Source: Bacillota bacterium | GTDB lineage: Bacteria > Bacillota > Bacilli > Bacillales > Cytobacillaceae | Direction: 5' to 3' | Assembly (NCBI GenBank): GCA_030705955.1 | Contig: JAUZPL010000036.1 | Location: forward strand, 1 to 43,068 | Length of the DNA: 43,068 bases | In this document: piece after piece, positions 7,721 to 15,331 of the stretch | How the letters are laid out: each line of letters starts with the position of its first letter | Numbering within the stretch: the first letter of the stretch is position 1 | Translations under genes and position numbers: made by a program | The notes under the pieces: model-generated | Databases searched by the model: none | What the model saw: the letters and a program-made list of their open reading frames with translations, nothing else | Told to the model about the DNA's origin: nothing

Positions 7721-8098
7721 ATGAAGTTTTATTCAATTAGTGAAGTAGCAGCAAAATTCAATATTCCAGAATCAACATTACGTTACTATGATAAAAAAGG
7801 TTTACTGCCGCTACTTGAACGGGATGAAGCAGGCAGAAGGTTATTTTCAGAAGATCAAATTTCACTACTTGAAACTATAATTTGCTTAAAAAACACGAAT
7901 ATGCCAATTAGCGGTATTAAACAATATATTGAATGGGTTGTCGAAGGAGCTACAACTATTGAACTACGGCTTGAAATGATGAAAAATCACAAGAAGGCGG
8001 TGCTAGCTGAAATTGCGATGATGACAGAATCTCTTAAGGGGATTGATTTAAAGATTACACGCTACAAAAAACATATCCAAGAAGGGAAAGAAAAATAA
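7721..8098 (+). CDS. MerR-family regulator, copy 1 (AdhR/NmlR-like)
   Basis: A 125-aa MerR-family activator. Residues 1-70 form the winged helix-turn-helix (YSISEVAAKFNIPESTLRYYDKKGLLP, then RDEAGRRLFSEDQI); the rest is the dimerisation helix and a short C-terminal effector region. A single cysteine (Cys55, in ETIICLKNTNMPI) lies near the position of the redox/aldehyde-sensing cysteine of the NmlR/AdhR group, so electrophile sensing is plausible but inferred. The gene is followed after 1 bp by a short-chain dehydrogenase and preceded by a classic MerR promoter, so it likely autoregulates the two-gene operon. A close paralogue lies 6.3 kb downstream. Confidence 0.93.
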   Translation: MKFYSISEVAAKFNIPESTLRYYDKKGLLPLLERDEAGRRLFSEDQISLLETIICLKNTNMPISGIKQYIEWVVEGATTIELRLEMMKNHKKAVLAEIAMMTESLKGIDLKITRYKKHIQEGKEK

Positions 8099-8099
8099 G

Positions 8100-8807
8100 A
8101 TGAAAAAAGTATTAGTAACTGGGGCAAATAAAGGAATTGGCTTTGAAATTGCCAAACAATTGAGTAAAAAAGGCCTTCATGTGTTGCTTGGTGCTCGTGA
8201 TATTAATCGTGGAAAAGCAGCAGTGAATGAAATAAATTCCGACGGAGGAAAGGTAAGCTTTATACAGCTTGACTTAAAAAGTGAAGAAAGTATCCATCGA
8301 GCAGTGGAAGAGATGAAAAAAGACCACCCTGACTTATCATTGCTAATAAATAACGCTGGGATTGGTGGCAATATGGAGCATGGACCGATGGAGACAGATA
8401 TGCGTACTTTGCGTGAAGCATTTGAAGTGAACTTCTTTGGAACATTTGAACTTACTCGCGGACTTTTACCGTTGATTAAGGAAAATCACGGAACCATTGT
8501 AAACGTTACAATGGAGATGGCATCATTAGCGATTCTTTCAGAAGGGATACTACCAAATTCATTTGCGTATAACACTTCAAAAACAGCAAACAATGCCCTA
8601 ATGGTTGGTTTAGCTCGGGAGCTTCAAGACTCAAATGCGCAAATTTTTGCAGTCACTCCTGGACCAACCTCTACAGATTTGAATGATCATTATCCGCTAG
8701 GAAAGTCGCCTGCTGAAGGGGCGAAAATTATTGTTGATTATGCAACAGACCTCAAAAGACACCATGGGCAAATGCTCATGAAAGACGACAAAATTATGCC
8801 ATGGTAA
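8100..8807 (+). CDS. Short-chain dehydrogenase/reductase, copy 1
   Basis: A 235-aa classical SDR. It has the NAD(P)-binding motif TGANKGIG (residues 7-14), NNAG (84-87) and the catalytic YNTSK with Tyr157 and Lys161; Ser142 in EMASLA is the probable catalytic serine. The family reduces aldehydes and ketones, and relatives with this layout are annotated as carbonyl reductases. The preceding regulator gene ends 1 base before the ATG and supplies the ribosome binding site, so the pair is translationally coupled. An aldehyde or quinone detoxification role under its MerR regulator is inference from context. Paralogous to the SDR at 14415-15110. Confidence 0.93.
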   Translation: MKKVLVTGANKGIGFEIAKQLSKKGLHVLLGARDINRGKAAVNEINSDGGKVSFIQLDLKSEESIHRAVEEMKKDHPDLSLLINNAGIGGNMEHGPMETDMRTLREAFEVNFFGTFELTRGLLPLIKENHGTIVNVTMEMASLAILSEGILPNSFAYNTSKTANNALMVGLARELQDSNAQIFAVTPGPTSTDLNDHYPLGKSPAEGAKIIVDYATDLKRHHGQMLMKDDKIMPW

Positions 8808-8831
8808 GATTATAATTTCGAGGTGTGTGTA

Positions 8832-9245
8832 ATGAGACTCTGGCACGAAGAATTAATAAAACATCTTCCAAGGCAGCAATTACTAGGACAGCATAGAGAA
8901 TGCTGTGCATTACGAGGAAAAGGCTGGAAGAAACCCCATTCAACAGTTAATTATATATTTAACTATTCTATAATGCGATTAGTAGCCTATCACCTTGTTG
9001 TTATGAATGAAATGAAAAATAGAGGATATCAAGTTGCTGAAGAATGGTTAGACCCCTCCTACTGCGGAAAAATACTTGGATATATTAACGTAAGCAACGA
9101 AAACAAGGTTAAAGTATATGAACTCTATAAAAAGGGGCACATCTATAAAGAACATGATGATCAATACTTGGAAGAGTGCTTGGAGAATTTAAGGGGAAAG
9201 AATATCAACATCAGGGGTCTGACCCCCGACACGCTAAAGCGTTAA
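8832..9245 (+). CDS. Pyrimidine-dimer DNA glycosylase-like protein (TIGR02328 type)
   Basis: A 137-aa protein beginning MRLWHEELIKHLPRQQLLGQ and continuing with HRECCALRGKGW. This N-terminus is the hallmark of the conserved bacterial family TIGR02328, related to phage-type pyrimidine dimer DNA glycosylases. ATG at 8832 is chosen because GAGGTG (8820-8825) is 6 bases ahead. A DNA-repair role is inferred from family relation only. The last ten residues (RGLTPDTLKR) and the stop codon come from a dispersed inverted-repeat element (9214-9265) that invades the 3' end, so the natural C-terminus has probably been replaced. Confidence 0.85.
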   Translation: MRLWHEELIKHLPRQQLLGQHRECCALRGKGWKKPHSTVNYIFNYSIMRLVAYHLVVMNEMKNRGYQVAEEWLDPSYCGKILGYINVSNENKVKVYELYKKGHIYKEHDDQYLEECLENLRGKNINIRGLTPDTLKR

Positions 9246-9265
9246 TGCAGTGGGGGTCAGCCCCC
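9214..9265. repeat. REP-like dispersed inverted repeat, copy A
   Basis: The outer arms GGGGTCTGACCCCC (9214-9227) and GGGGGTCAGCCCCC (9252-9265) pair with one mismatch, around an inner hairpin ACGCTAAAGCGT. The element shares arms and core (TAAAGC, TTAATG) with copy B at 10149-10202. It supplies the C-terminal codons of the gene it overlaps and may act as its terminator. Confidence 0.8.
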
Positions 9266-9321
9266 CTCTATTTTGACACAAAAAGTTAAGTTTTAAAGAG
9301 GTAGTCCATGACCTATCTCAC

Positions 9322-9367
9322 AGATGTCTTTACGGTTTTGATGGATAGTTATTGAGTAAAGACGTCT
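9322..9367 (+). promoter_or_regulatory. Leader stem-loop upstream of the nitroreductase gene
   Basis: AGATGTCTTTAC (9322-9333) pairs with GTAAAGACGTCT (9356-9367) over 12 bp including one G-T wobble, with a 22-nt loop. It ends 2 bases before the ribosome binding site GGGAGGA. No T run follows, so a leader structure affecting translation or RNA stability is more likely than a terminator. Confidence 0.5.
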
Positions 9368-9381
9368 TGGGAGGAACTACT

Positions 9382-10143
9382 ATGAAAAGATATGAACAAG
9401 AAAGAAATTTTTTAAAATCTAACTTTTTTGAGTTTAAACGTTTAAAAACAGATAAGATGAAGGGAATACCTAAGCCACCAATTGTTAAAAAGTATGACCC
9501 TTTATCTACCATAATTGATCTTCCGAAGGTTAACGGCGATGTAGTGAAAAAGCAAAATATCTATGAATGCATCAAGGAGAGAAGAAGTACAAGATTTTAT
9601 TCTGATGAATTCATAAGCCTTGAAGAGTTATCCTATCTTTTATGGGCAACACAAGGTATTTCCTGTACAAATAAAGCAGGACTTACCCTACGAACTGTTC
9701 CTTGCAGTGGTGCGACACATTCCTTTGAAACCTATCTTTTCATTACGCGAGTAGAAGGAATACAAGCAGGAATTTATCGATATCTTCCTGTTGAACACCA
9801 AATCTTATTTATGTTTGAATTAGATGAGATTGATCAAAAGATAGATGCCATTACATTAGAACAGCCATTTGTGCCTAATTTTGTTAAAAAGGCAGCTGTT
9901 GTATTTGCATGGAGTACGACACCATATCGCTCTGAATGGAAGTATGACATTTCAGCCCATAAAAAAATTCTTATAGATATTGGACATGTTTGCCAAAATC
10001 TTTATTTAGCAAGTGAATCTATTGGAGCAGGAACTTGTGCAATTGGTATATACGACCAAAAGCTGATAGATGAAATTTTAAGATTAGATGGAGACGAGGA
10101 ATTTATCCTCTACCTCGGTGCGGTTGGAAAGAAGAAAAAATAA
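9382..10143 (+). CDS. SagB-type nitroreductase-family oxidoreductase
   Basis: A 253-aa FMN-dependent nitroreductase-fold protein. Motifs include ERRSTRFYSDE (FMN-binding arginines), LLWATQGIS, RTVPCSGATHSFETY (the SagB-type signature) and GHVCQNLYLASESIGAGTCAIG. ATG at 9382 follows GGGAGGA by 6 bases. SagB-type enzymes oxidise azolines in modified peptides, but many stand-alone members have unknown substrates. No YcaO, precursor peptide or leader peptidase gene is adjacent, so a peptide-modification role is not supported. The gene is bracketed by two copies of a REP-like inverted repeat. Confidence 0.88.
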   Translation: MKRYEQERNFLKSNFFEFKRLKTDKMKGIPKPPIVKKYDPLSTIIDLPKVNGDVVKKQNIYECIKERRSTRFYSDEFISLEELSYLLWATQGISCTNKAGLTLRTVPCSGATHSFETYLFITRVEGIQAGIYRYLPVEHQILFMFELDEIDQKIDAITLEQPFVPNFVKKAAVVFAWSTTPYRSEWKYDISAHKKILIDIGHVCQNLYLASESIGAGTCAIGIYDQKLIDEILRLDGDEEFILYLGAVGKKKK

Positions 10144-10148
10144 AAAAT

Positions 10149-10202
10149 AGGTGCCTGACCCCCAGTACGTTAAAGCTTTAATGTGCCGGGGGTCAGGCAC
10201 CT
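10149..10202. repeat. REP-like dispersed inverted repeat, copy B
   Basis: A perfect 14-bp outer inverted repeat (GGTGCCTGACCCCC at 10150-10163 with GGGGGTCAGGCACC at 10188-10201) surrounds an inner palindrome TTAAAGCTTTAA (10170-10181). It begins 6 bases after the nitroreductase stop and probably also ends that transcript. It is related to copy A on the other side of the gene. Confidence 0.85.
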
Positions 10203-10217
10203 GCTTTGTATAAAAAA

Positions 10218-10265
10218 TACCTGCAGGTTGAACACTCTTTTTTTCGAGTGTCCTACCTACAGGTA
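10218..10265. terminator. Composite hairpin between the nitroreductase and sspH
   Basis: TACCTG (10218-10223) pairs with CAGGTA (10260-10265), and inside this ACACTC (10232-10237) pairs with GAGTGT (10246-10251) around a T tract. It lies between convergent genes and is a likely terminator for sspH on the minus strand. Confidence 0.55.
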
Positions 10266-10295
10266 CCATTTTAAAATCCTTCTCTCTTTTTTGTT

Positions 10296-10475
10296 TTACT
10301 GCTCAATAAGACTGGTTACGGAAACATTTTGTTTGTTATTTGGATCGTCTAGTGGATGGATGGTTGCTGTTCCGTTTTGTTGATCTACATGTTCAATATA
10401 GATTCTTTTTCCGTTACAGATAACATTTTCCATTGTTGAAGAAGTTGAAATTTCTTGTGCTCTTTGTGCTTCCAT
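10296..10475 (-). CDS. sspH: Small acid-soluble spore protein, H type
   Basis: A 59-aa protein starting MEAQRAQEISTSSTMENVIC and containing NGKRIYIEHVDQQNGTATIH and PLDDPNNKQNVSV. This matches the H-type SASP family (residue pattern RAxEI, NGxxIYIxHV, GTAxIxPLD) known from Bacillus, which is packed in the spore core and synthesised in the forespore. ATG at 10475 has a near-perfect AAGGAGG 8 bases upstream. The expected sigma-G promoter could not be identified with confidence. It is the clearest marker that the host forms endospores. Confidence 0.93.
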   Translation of the reverse strand: MEAQRAQEISTSSTMENVICNGKRIYIEHVDQQNGTATIHPLDDPNNKQNVSVTSLIEQ

Positions 10476-10623
10476 GTTGTCTACCTCCTTGTGATTTGAA
10501 CAATTTATACTATTTCCTTTTAAGAATGAAATTATGAGAAAACAAGTCAGAATCGTCTTTTTTCATTTAAAGGGGAATTTTTAGGCAATAATAATTCCCA
10601 GTAGGTTTTTAGGGGGGAAAACG

Positions 10624-12048
10624 TTGGAGCATACATGGCTTTCATTAATACCATTTATTATCGTGATTTCAATGTCCATTTGGCTAAAAAATATTTTGCC
10701 TGGCCTTGTCCTAGGTTTACTAGTGGGAACCTTCATTTTTAAAGCCAATGTCTTAGATGGAATTTATCAGACAGTCACCTACATAGTGTCAACTTTATCT
10801 GCCGGAAACAATATTAAAATTATTGGGTTTCTTTATTTATTCGGTGGGCTTGTTGGCATGATGAACATTTCTGGCGGAATAAAAGGGTTTTCAGAATGGG
10901 TTGGGAATCGGATTAAAACAGAGCGTGGACTGTTGGGTTTAATCTGGCTTACCCTCCCCTTCACGTTTATGATGCCCATGTTTCGAATCATGATGATAGG
11001 TCCTGTCGTGAAGTCATTGATTAAAAAAATGAATCTACCTAAGGAAAGAGTCGGACTCACCATGGATATTTCAACTGAATCAGTCATCGTCCTTCTGCCA
11101 ATTGCAACGGCATTTGTAGGTTTTATGGTCTCTTTAGTTGATGGAAGTATTCGAAAGCTTCATTTAGGAATGTCAGCATACCATGTGTTTTTGCTGAGTA
11201 TTTTGTTTAATTTTTTTGCCATAACCATGTTGGTGATTGGGGTAATCATTTCCTTATGGAATCCCAAGAACAAACCATCTTTGCTTACCGTAGATCAGAA
11301 ACAGGTAGAAGAACAAGAAAATGAATTTCATCGGGAAGGAATTCAGAAAGAGTTGTCCCTAGTCAAAGCCCAACCATGGAATTTGATTTTTCCCGTATTT
11401 TTGCTATTAGGATTATCCTTATTTCTATTATGGCAAAATGGTACATCTAAAGGGGCACATACTATATTTCAAGCCTTTTCAATAGCAGATGCCACCTTTG
11501 TCATGCTATTAGCTGTTTTCATTACCCTTGTTTTCTCCTTTGTTTTTTATATTTTAAGACGGCAAAAATTAAATGAAATTCTATATCATTTTTTTGATGG
11601 CGGCAACCAAATGATGGAGGCCATTACTTTACTTGTCCTTATTTGGTCATTAACTTTGTCAGCAGAAGATCTTGGATTTTCAAAATTTATTAGTTCAACC
11701 TTAGGATCCTTCCTTCCCGCCTATCTGACCCCAGTAACCATTTTTATTTTAGGTTCAATTATAGGCTATTTTATTGGTTCTTCTTGGGGAACATGGGGAT
11801 TGTTTATGCCTTTAGGTATGTCATTAGCTGTTTCCACAGGAGCCTCCATCCCCTTAACGGTTGGAGCAGTATTTGCAAGTGGAGCATTTGGTGCCTTGTG
11901 TTCTCCGTTAGGAGATACCACCATTACAACAGCTTCTATTTTAGATATGTCTCTTATTGGTTATGCCCGATTTAAATTAAAAGTTGCTTCTATAGGAAGT
12001 GCGATTGCCATTGTTTTATACCTTATTAGTGCGTTCTTTATTTCTTAG
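10624..12048 (+). CDS. NhaC-family Na+/H+ antiporter-like transporter
   Basis: A 474-aa polytopic membrane protein, TTG start with AGGGGGG 6 bases ahead. It has about 11-12 hydrophobic helices, the sequence FTFMMPMFRIMMIGPVVKSL in the first half and SSWGTWGLFMPLGMSLAVSTG with LCSPLGDTTITTASI in the second, all typical of the NhaC/ArsB-like ion transporter fold. It probably exchanges Na+ for H+ or transports an organic anion; the substrate is not fixed by sequence. A hairpin GGGAATT/AATTCCC (10573-10599) lies just upstream in the leader. It is transcribed alone, away from sspH. Confidence 0.88.
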   Translation: MEHTWLSLIPFIIVISMSIWLKNILPGLVLGLLVGTFIFKANVLDGIYQTVTYIVSTLSAGNNIKIIGFLYLFGGLVGMMNISGGIKGFSEWVGNRIKTERGLLGLIWLTLPFTFMMPMFRIMMIGPVVKSLIKKMNLPKERVGLTMDISTESVIVLLPIATAFVGFMVSLVDGSIRKLHLGMSAYHVFLLSILFNFFAITMLVIGVIISLWNPKNKPSLLTVDQKQVEEQENEFHREGIQKELSLVKAQPWNLIFPVFLLLGLSLFLLWQNGTSKGAHTIFQAFSIADATFVMLLAVFITLVFSFVFYILRRQKLNEILYHFFDGGNQMMEAITLLVLIWSLTLSAEDLGFSKFISSTLGSFLPAYLTPVTIFILGSIIGYFIGSSWGTWGLFMPLGMSLAVSTGASIPLTVGAVFASGAFGALCSPLGDTTITTASILDMSLIGYARFKLKVASIGSAIAIVLYLISAFFIS

Positions 12049-12367
12049 GCTCTACCCTGAAATTAACTGTGGATAACTGTTAATTTCATTCATTAATGTG
12101 CAAATTTTTTTGTATGTATGTCTGTTAAACAATACTGTTAGCTTAATAAGAAATTTTCATTTTTTAAATAACCGTTTTACCTTATTTTTTAGGTCCCTCG
12201 TTGGAATACCATATTCATGGATGATCAAAAATGTCTTCTCAAGCTAACCTCCCCATACCTTCAATAAAAAAACAGCATCCCTTATTGAAGGAATGCACCC
12301 GTTTGTTTAAGAACAAATTTTCACAATCTCAAATTTAATTTATTTAATAAACATTTTGCTGTGAGTA
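12049..12367. other. Intergenic region with two perfect inverted repeats
   Basis: Between the convergent antiporter and lipoprotein genes lie two hairpins: TGAAATTAAC/GTTAATTTCA (12058-12088, 11-nt loop) and CCTTCAATAA/TTATTGAAGG (12258-12291, 14-nt loop). Neither is followed by a clear T run, so they are only possible weak terminators. No gene is seen. Confidence 0.5.
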
Positions 12368-12808
12368 TTATGGTAATTTCCATTTAGGATTTACAGACTT
12401 AATAAAACCATCAATAGTTTCTGTGTTTATTTGTCCTTTTACAATATCGTAGTATTTCCCGTCTATTTTTAATGGGTTTGTAAATGTAATGCTCATAAGT
12501 TTTTTATTTTTGTTATAAAAGTCTACGATATGAATCCAACCAGCAGCATCTTCGTGTTTAATTTCTTTTTGTACCTTAATATTACCAATCATCTTCATAA
12601 ATTCGTCTATTTTTTGTTTATCAGTGAGAGTAAATGGTTGATTTATTCCTCCTCTTCCATCGAAAAATACTATTTTGGTAACATCGTGTAACATAATATT
12701 TGTAATTTCATTTGTATTTTTTTCTTTATTTTCAAAATCCGAACATCCAAATAATACAAAATTAAAAAGGGCAAATATAACAATTGTTAGTGTCATCCTT
12801 TTTATCAT
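12368..12808 (-). CDS. Predicted lipoprotein, 146 aa
   Basis: A signal peptide (MIKRMTLTIVIFALFNFVLFGC) ends in the lipobox LFGC, so the mature protein would be lipid-anchored at Cys22 on the outer face of the membrane. The mature part includes HDVTKIVFFDGRGGINQPFTLTDKQKIDEF and a C-terminal beta-rich region ending NPKWKLP; it has the look of small uncharacterised Bacillus lipoproteins with a compact alpha/beta fold. ATG follows GGGGG by 8 bases. The function is unknown. No partner genes are evident. Confidence 0.85.
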   Translation of the reverse strand: MIKRMTLTIVIFALFNFVLFGCSDFENKEKNTNEITNIMLHDVTKIVFFDGRGGINQPFTLTDKQKIDEFMKMIGNIKVQKEIKHEDAAGWIHIVDFYNKNKKLMSITFTNPLKIDGKYYDIVKGQINTETIDGFIKSVNPKWKLP

Positions 12809-12949
12809 TTTAAACCCCCTTTCTATATCTATTCTTCATAATAAATAGGGATTCCTTTTTGTACTAAACTCACCTATTTGTTCAACAAAAAAGGACACCA
12901 AAATGGCAGTCGGATCTTCAACTCTTGGACTTATCCGTTGAATAAAGAA

Positions 12950-13264
12950 TTACGCCTCTCCTAAGTAATCAGCAAAATATAAAAAGCCGATTTTCCTTAC
13001 AAGGTAGTTTCTTAACCAACTCCCCGTCCCTTTTTCAAACGGAGGCTTTGTTAACGTATATGCTTTCGCATTCAACCTAGCAAATTTTTCCTTTTCATTT
13101 TCATTATGAAATTTATCATCAATAATCCCTGTTGAAATCGCTTTTATTGGATGACCCGAAAAGAATACATTAGTTCTTAAAGCTAAATTTGGTGTTGAAT
13201 GCAAAAGAAGAAATACGGCAATTAAGATTGCAAAAGTAAAAAGTACTATTCTTTTTTCTCTCAA
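12950..13264 (-). CDS. Unknown protein with N-terminal membrane helix, 104 aa
   Basis: TTG at 13264 is the start, because GGAGG lies 8 bases ahead. Residues 5-22 (RIVLFTFAILIAVFLLLH) are a membrane anchor or uncleaved signal sequence. The outside part (about 80 residues) is basic, with KEKFARLNAKAYTLTKPPFEKG and LVRKIGFLYFADYLGE. The family is not recognised. It lies about 140 bp upstream of the lipoprotein gene on the same strand, and a shared transcript is possible. Confidence 0.65.
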   Translation of the reverse strand: MREKRIVLFTFAILIAVFLLLHSTPNLALRTNVFFSGHPIKAISTGIIDDKFHNENEKEKFARLNAKAYTLTKPPFEKGTGSWLRNYLVRKIGFLYFADYLGEA

Positions 13265-13356
13265 ATTATTTCCTCCGTGAAAAAAATATGTTCCTTTTCA
13301 TTCGAGTATATATTATCAAATTATATATTGGGGTAAACTCCTTATTAAACTAGCTT

Positions 13357-13716
13357 TTAGCACCAAGTACCATCCAAAAATTTTATACGATTTCCATAAT
13401 GAACGTGCCAATGCATATGTTTATTGCTTTGATAATCACCTAAATTAGTTGAAACAGTACAAGCACCGTAATTGTCGTTTACCTGTCTTGATACTTTCTG
13501 AATCACCAAAAATAAATCTGCCAGCACATCTTTATCTTCTGGTTTAAAATCAATTAGTGAAGTAATATGCTTTTTGGGGATAACCACGATATGTACATCA
13601 TAAAAAGGTCGAGTATGATAAAAGGCAAGTGTATTCTCAGTTTCCAAAACTTTTTCTACTGCTGTCTTACCACATAGCACTTCATCACAATAAAAATCTT
13701 CAACACCATTTGCCAT
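13357..13716 (-). CDS. HIT-family (histidine triad) nucleotide hydrolase/transferase
   Basis: A 119-aa histidine-triad protein. The signature KHMHWHVHYG places His100, His102 and His104 (with His106) at the active site; upstream lie FYCDEVLCGKTAVEKV and HIVVIPKKHITSL as in HIT proteins. ATG at 13716 is preferred because GGGAG lies 8 bases upstream and the N-terminus then aligns with the family; the frame is open for 30 more codons to 13806, but no ribosome binding site is seen there. HIT proteins hydrolyse phosphoramidate or dinucleoside polyphosphate bonds. The substrate is unknown. Confidence 0.88.
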   Translation of the reverse strand: MANGVEDFYCDEVLCGKTAVEKVLETENTLAFYHTRPFYDVHIVVIPKKHITSLIDFKPEDKDVLADLFLVIQKVSRQVNDNYGACTVSTNLGDYQSNKHMHWHVHYGNRIKFLDGTWC

Positions 13717-13960
13717 AGTAACAACTCCCAAATATAGTTTCTTTAAGTACACCTTATCACAATCTTTGTCATATGTATTAAGAATGGTTTGTTCTGATAA
13801 CATCATTATCGAAACCTATTTTTGTTCCTCTATTCGCACAATGACATAAAAAATCTCCTTTAGTTATTCCAAGTAAAAGTTATTCCTTTTGAAGTTCCTT
13901 TGTCTCTTTAAGATTATGTGGCCGAAATTGATTAACTAAAAACTGGATAAAATTTCTTTA
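13717..13960. other. Intergenic stretch between the HIT gene and merR copy 2
   Basis: About 245 bases with no recognised gene, apart from the open N-terminal extension of the HIT frame on the minus strand up to 13806. The right end leads into the second merR promoter. Confidence 0.5.
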
Positions 13961-13991
13961 TTGACTTAAACCTTAGTTTAAGACGTATGAT
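13961..13991 (+). promoter_or_regulatory. MerR-type promoter with operator, copy 2
   Basis: TTGACT (13961-13966) and TATGAT (13986-13991) have the same 19-base spacing as copy 1. The operator reads ACTTAAACC-TT-AGTTTAAGA (13964-13983), so the right half site differs from the perfect version of copy 1 at its first and last positions. The sequence downstream (TAATCCTGTCGAC, then a GGAGGTCTCC ribosome binding site) is also conserved. Confidence 0.83.
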
Positions 13992-14034
13992 AATCCTGTC
14001 GACAAAAGGAAATATTAAATTTGGAGGTCTCCAG

Positions 14035-14418
14035 ATGAAGTATTATTTAATTAGCGAAGCTGCAGCCAACTTCAATATTCCAGAATCAACCATACGCTAT
14101 TATGATAAAAAAGGATTACTCCCACTCATCGAGCGTGATAATGCTGGTAGGCGATTATTTTCAGAAGATCAAATCGCACTCCTTGAAACCGTAATTTGTT
14201 TAAAAAACACACACATGCCAATTAGTAGTATTAAACAGTATATTGATTGGGTAGTAGAAGGAGACAACACCATTGAACTCCGACTTGAAATGATGAAGAA
14301 TCACAAGCAAGCAGTGTTAGCAGAAATTTCATTAATGACAGAATCCTTAATGGGAATTGATTTTAAGATAGAGCGCTATACTAAACATCTTCAAGAAAGA
14401 AAGGAAACATTGACATGA
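14035..14418 (+). CDS. MerR-family regulator, copy 2
   Basis: A 127-aa MerR-family activator closely related to the protein at 7721-8098 (same lengths of domains, same IPESTxRYYDKKGLLP recognition region, same Cys55). ATG at 14035 has GGAGG (14023-14027) at the right distance; the upstream in-frame ATG at 13987 lies inside the promoter and is not used. It overlaps the following SDR gene by 4 bases (ATGA). The two paralogous regulators have similar but not identical operators, so cross-regulation or divergence toward different effectors is possible. Confidence 0.93.
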   Translation: MKYYLISEAAANFNIPESTIRYYDKKGLLPLIERDNAGRRLFSEDQIALLETVICLKNTHMPISSIKQYIDWVVEGDNTIELRLEMMKNHKQAVLAEISLMTESLMGIDFKIERYTKHLQERKETLT

Positions 14419-15110
14419 AAAAAGTATTAGTAACAGGGGCAAATAAAGGAATTGGCTTTGAAATTGCAAAACAATTGAGTGAGAGAGATTTCCATGTATT
14501 ACTTGGTGCTCGTGATATAAATCGTGGAAAAGCAGCTGTGGATGAGTTGGGAGGTAACGTTACCTTCATTCAACTTGACTTGGAAAGTGATGACAGTATT
14601 CAGCAAGCAGTGGAAGAGATAAAAAGAGACCACTCTAATTTATCCATGTTAATTAATAACGCAGGGATTGGTGGTAATATGGAGCATGGACCAATGGAGA
14701 CAGATATGCGGGCTTTACGAGAAGCTTTTGAAGTGAACTTCTTTGGTACGTTTGAACTCACTCGCGGACTCTTACCGGTGATTAAGGAAAATGAAGGAAT
14801 TATTCTAAACGTAACAATGGAGATGGCATCTTTAGCTATTCTCTCACAAGGTGTACTACCAAATTCGTTTTCATATAACACTTCAAAAACCGCGAACAAT
14901 GCTATGCTTGTTGGCTTTGCTCGTGAGCTTAAAGGGACAAATGCGCAAATTTATGCCGTAACACCTGGACCAACATCTACAGATCTAAATGATCATTATC
15001 CACTTGGAAAGACGACTGCAGAAGGAGCAAAAATTATTGTTGATTATGCAACAGACGGTAAATGGCATCACGGACAAATGCTCATGAAAGACGGCTTTAT
15101 GCCGTGGTAA
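14415..15110 (+). CDS. Short-chain dehydrogenase/reductase, copy 2
   Basis: A 231-aa classical SDR, paralogous to the enzyme at 8100-8807. TGANKGIG, NNAGIGG and the YNTSK active site are conserved; it is 4 residues shorter, mainly from loss around GGKVSF and the KDDKIMPW end (here KDGFMPW). It is translationally coupled to its MerR regulator by an ATGA overlap. A terminator follows about 57 bases later. Substrate unknown; aldehyde or ketone reduction is expected from the family. Confidence 0.93.
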   Translation: MKKVLVTGANKGIGFEIAKQLSERDFHVLLGARDINRGKAAVDELGGNVTFIQLDLESDDSIQQAVEEIKRDHSNLSMLINNAGIGGNMEHGPMETDMRALREAFEVNFFGTFELTRGLLPVIKENEGIILNVTMEMASLAILSQGVLPNSFSYNTSKTANNAMLVGFARELKGTNAQIYAVTPGPTSTDLNDHYPLGKTTAEGAKIIVDYATDGKWHHGQMLMKDGFMPW

Positions 15111-15166
15111 GAATGTAGGCACACTTTTGGATGTAGATTCCAAGCAGGACAGACGATAAATAATAA

Positions 15167-15204
15167 AGAAGCTGATTTTCCTAATTTGGAATGTCAGCTT
15201 TTTC
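15167..15204 (+). terminator. Terminator of merR-SDR copy 2
   Basis: AAGCTGA (15169-15175) pairs with TCAGCTT (15194-15200), extended inside by TTCC/GGAA, and is followed by TTTT. Confidence 0.8.
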
Positions 15205-15331
15205 TACTTTGTGAAGAAATGTACGTAAACTAAACGTAAATCTGGGCGATGGTCTACTTTAATGTTGATTTTTTATAAAAATTTTGATGAACCCGTATTT
15301 AGCAGGAAGGTTTCCCCTGACTTTTCTTGAT

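Noticed and set aside
9382-10143. A RiPP biosynthetic cluster around the SagB-type oxidoreductase
   Set aside because: No YcaO cyclodehydratase, precursor peptide, protease or exporter gene is adjacent; tldD/pmbA are 7 kb away in a separate transcript.
10476-10580. A sigma-G promoter for sspH
   Set aside because: AGTATAA and CATAA-like boxes are present but spaced too far apart; no convincing pair was found.
12068-12076. TGTGGATAA, a perfect DnaA box (reverse of TTATCCACA), inside a hairpin loop
   Set aside because: A single isolated box without a cluster, AT-rich unwinding region or dnaA/dnaN neighbours does not make an origin.
13717-13806. A longer HIT protein starting at 13806
   Set aside because: The extra 30 residues do not resemble the family and lack a ribosome binding site, whereas GGGAG precedes the ATG at 13716.
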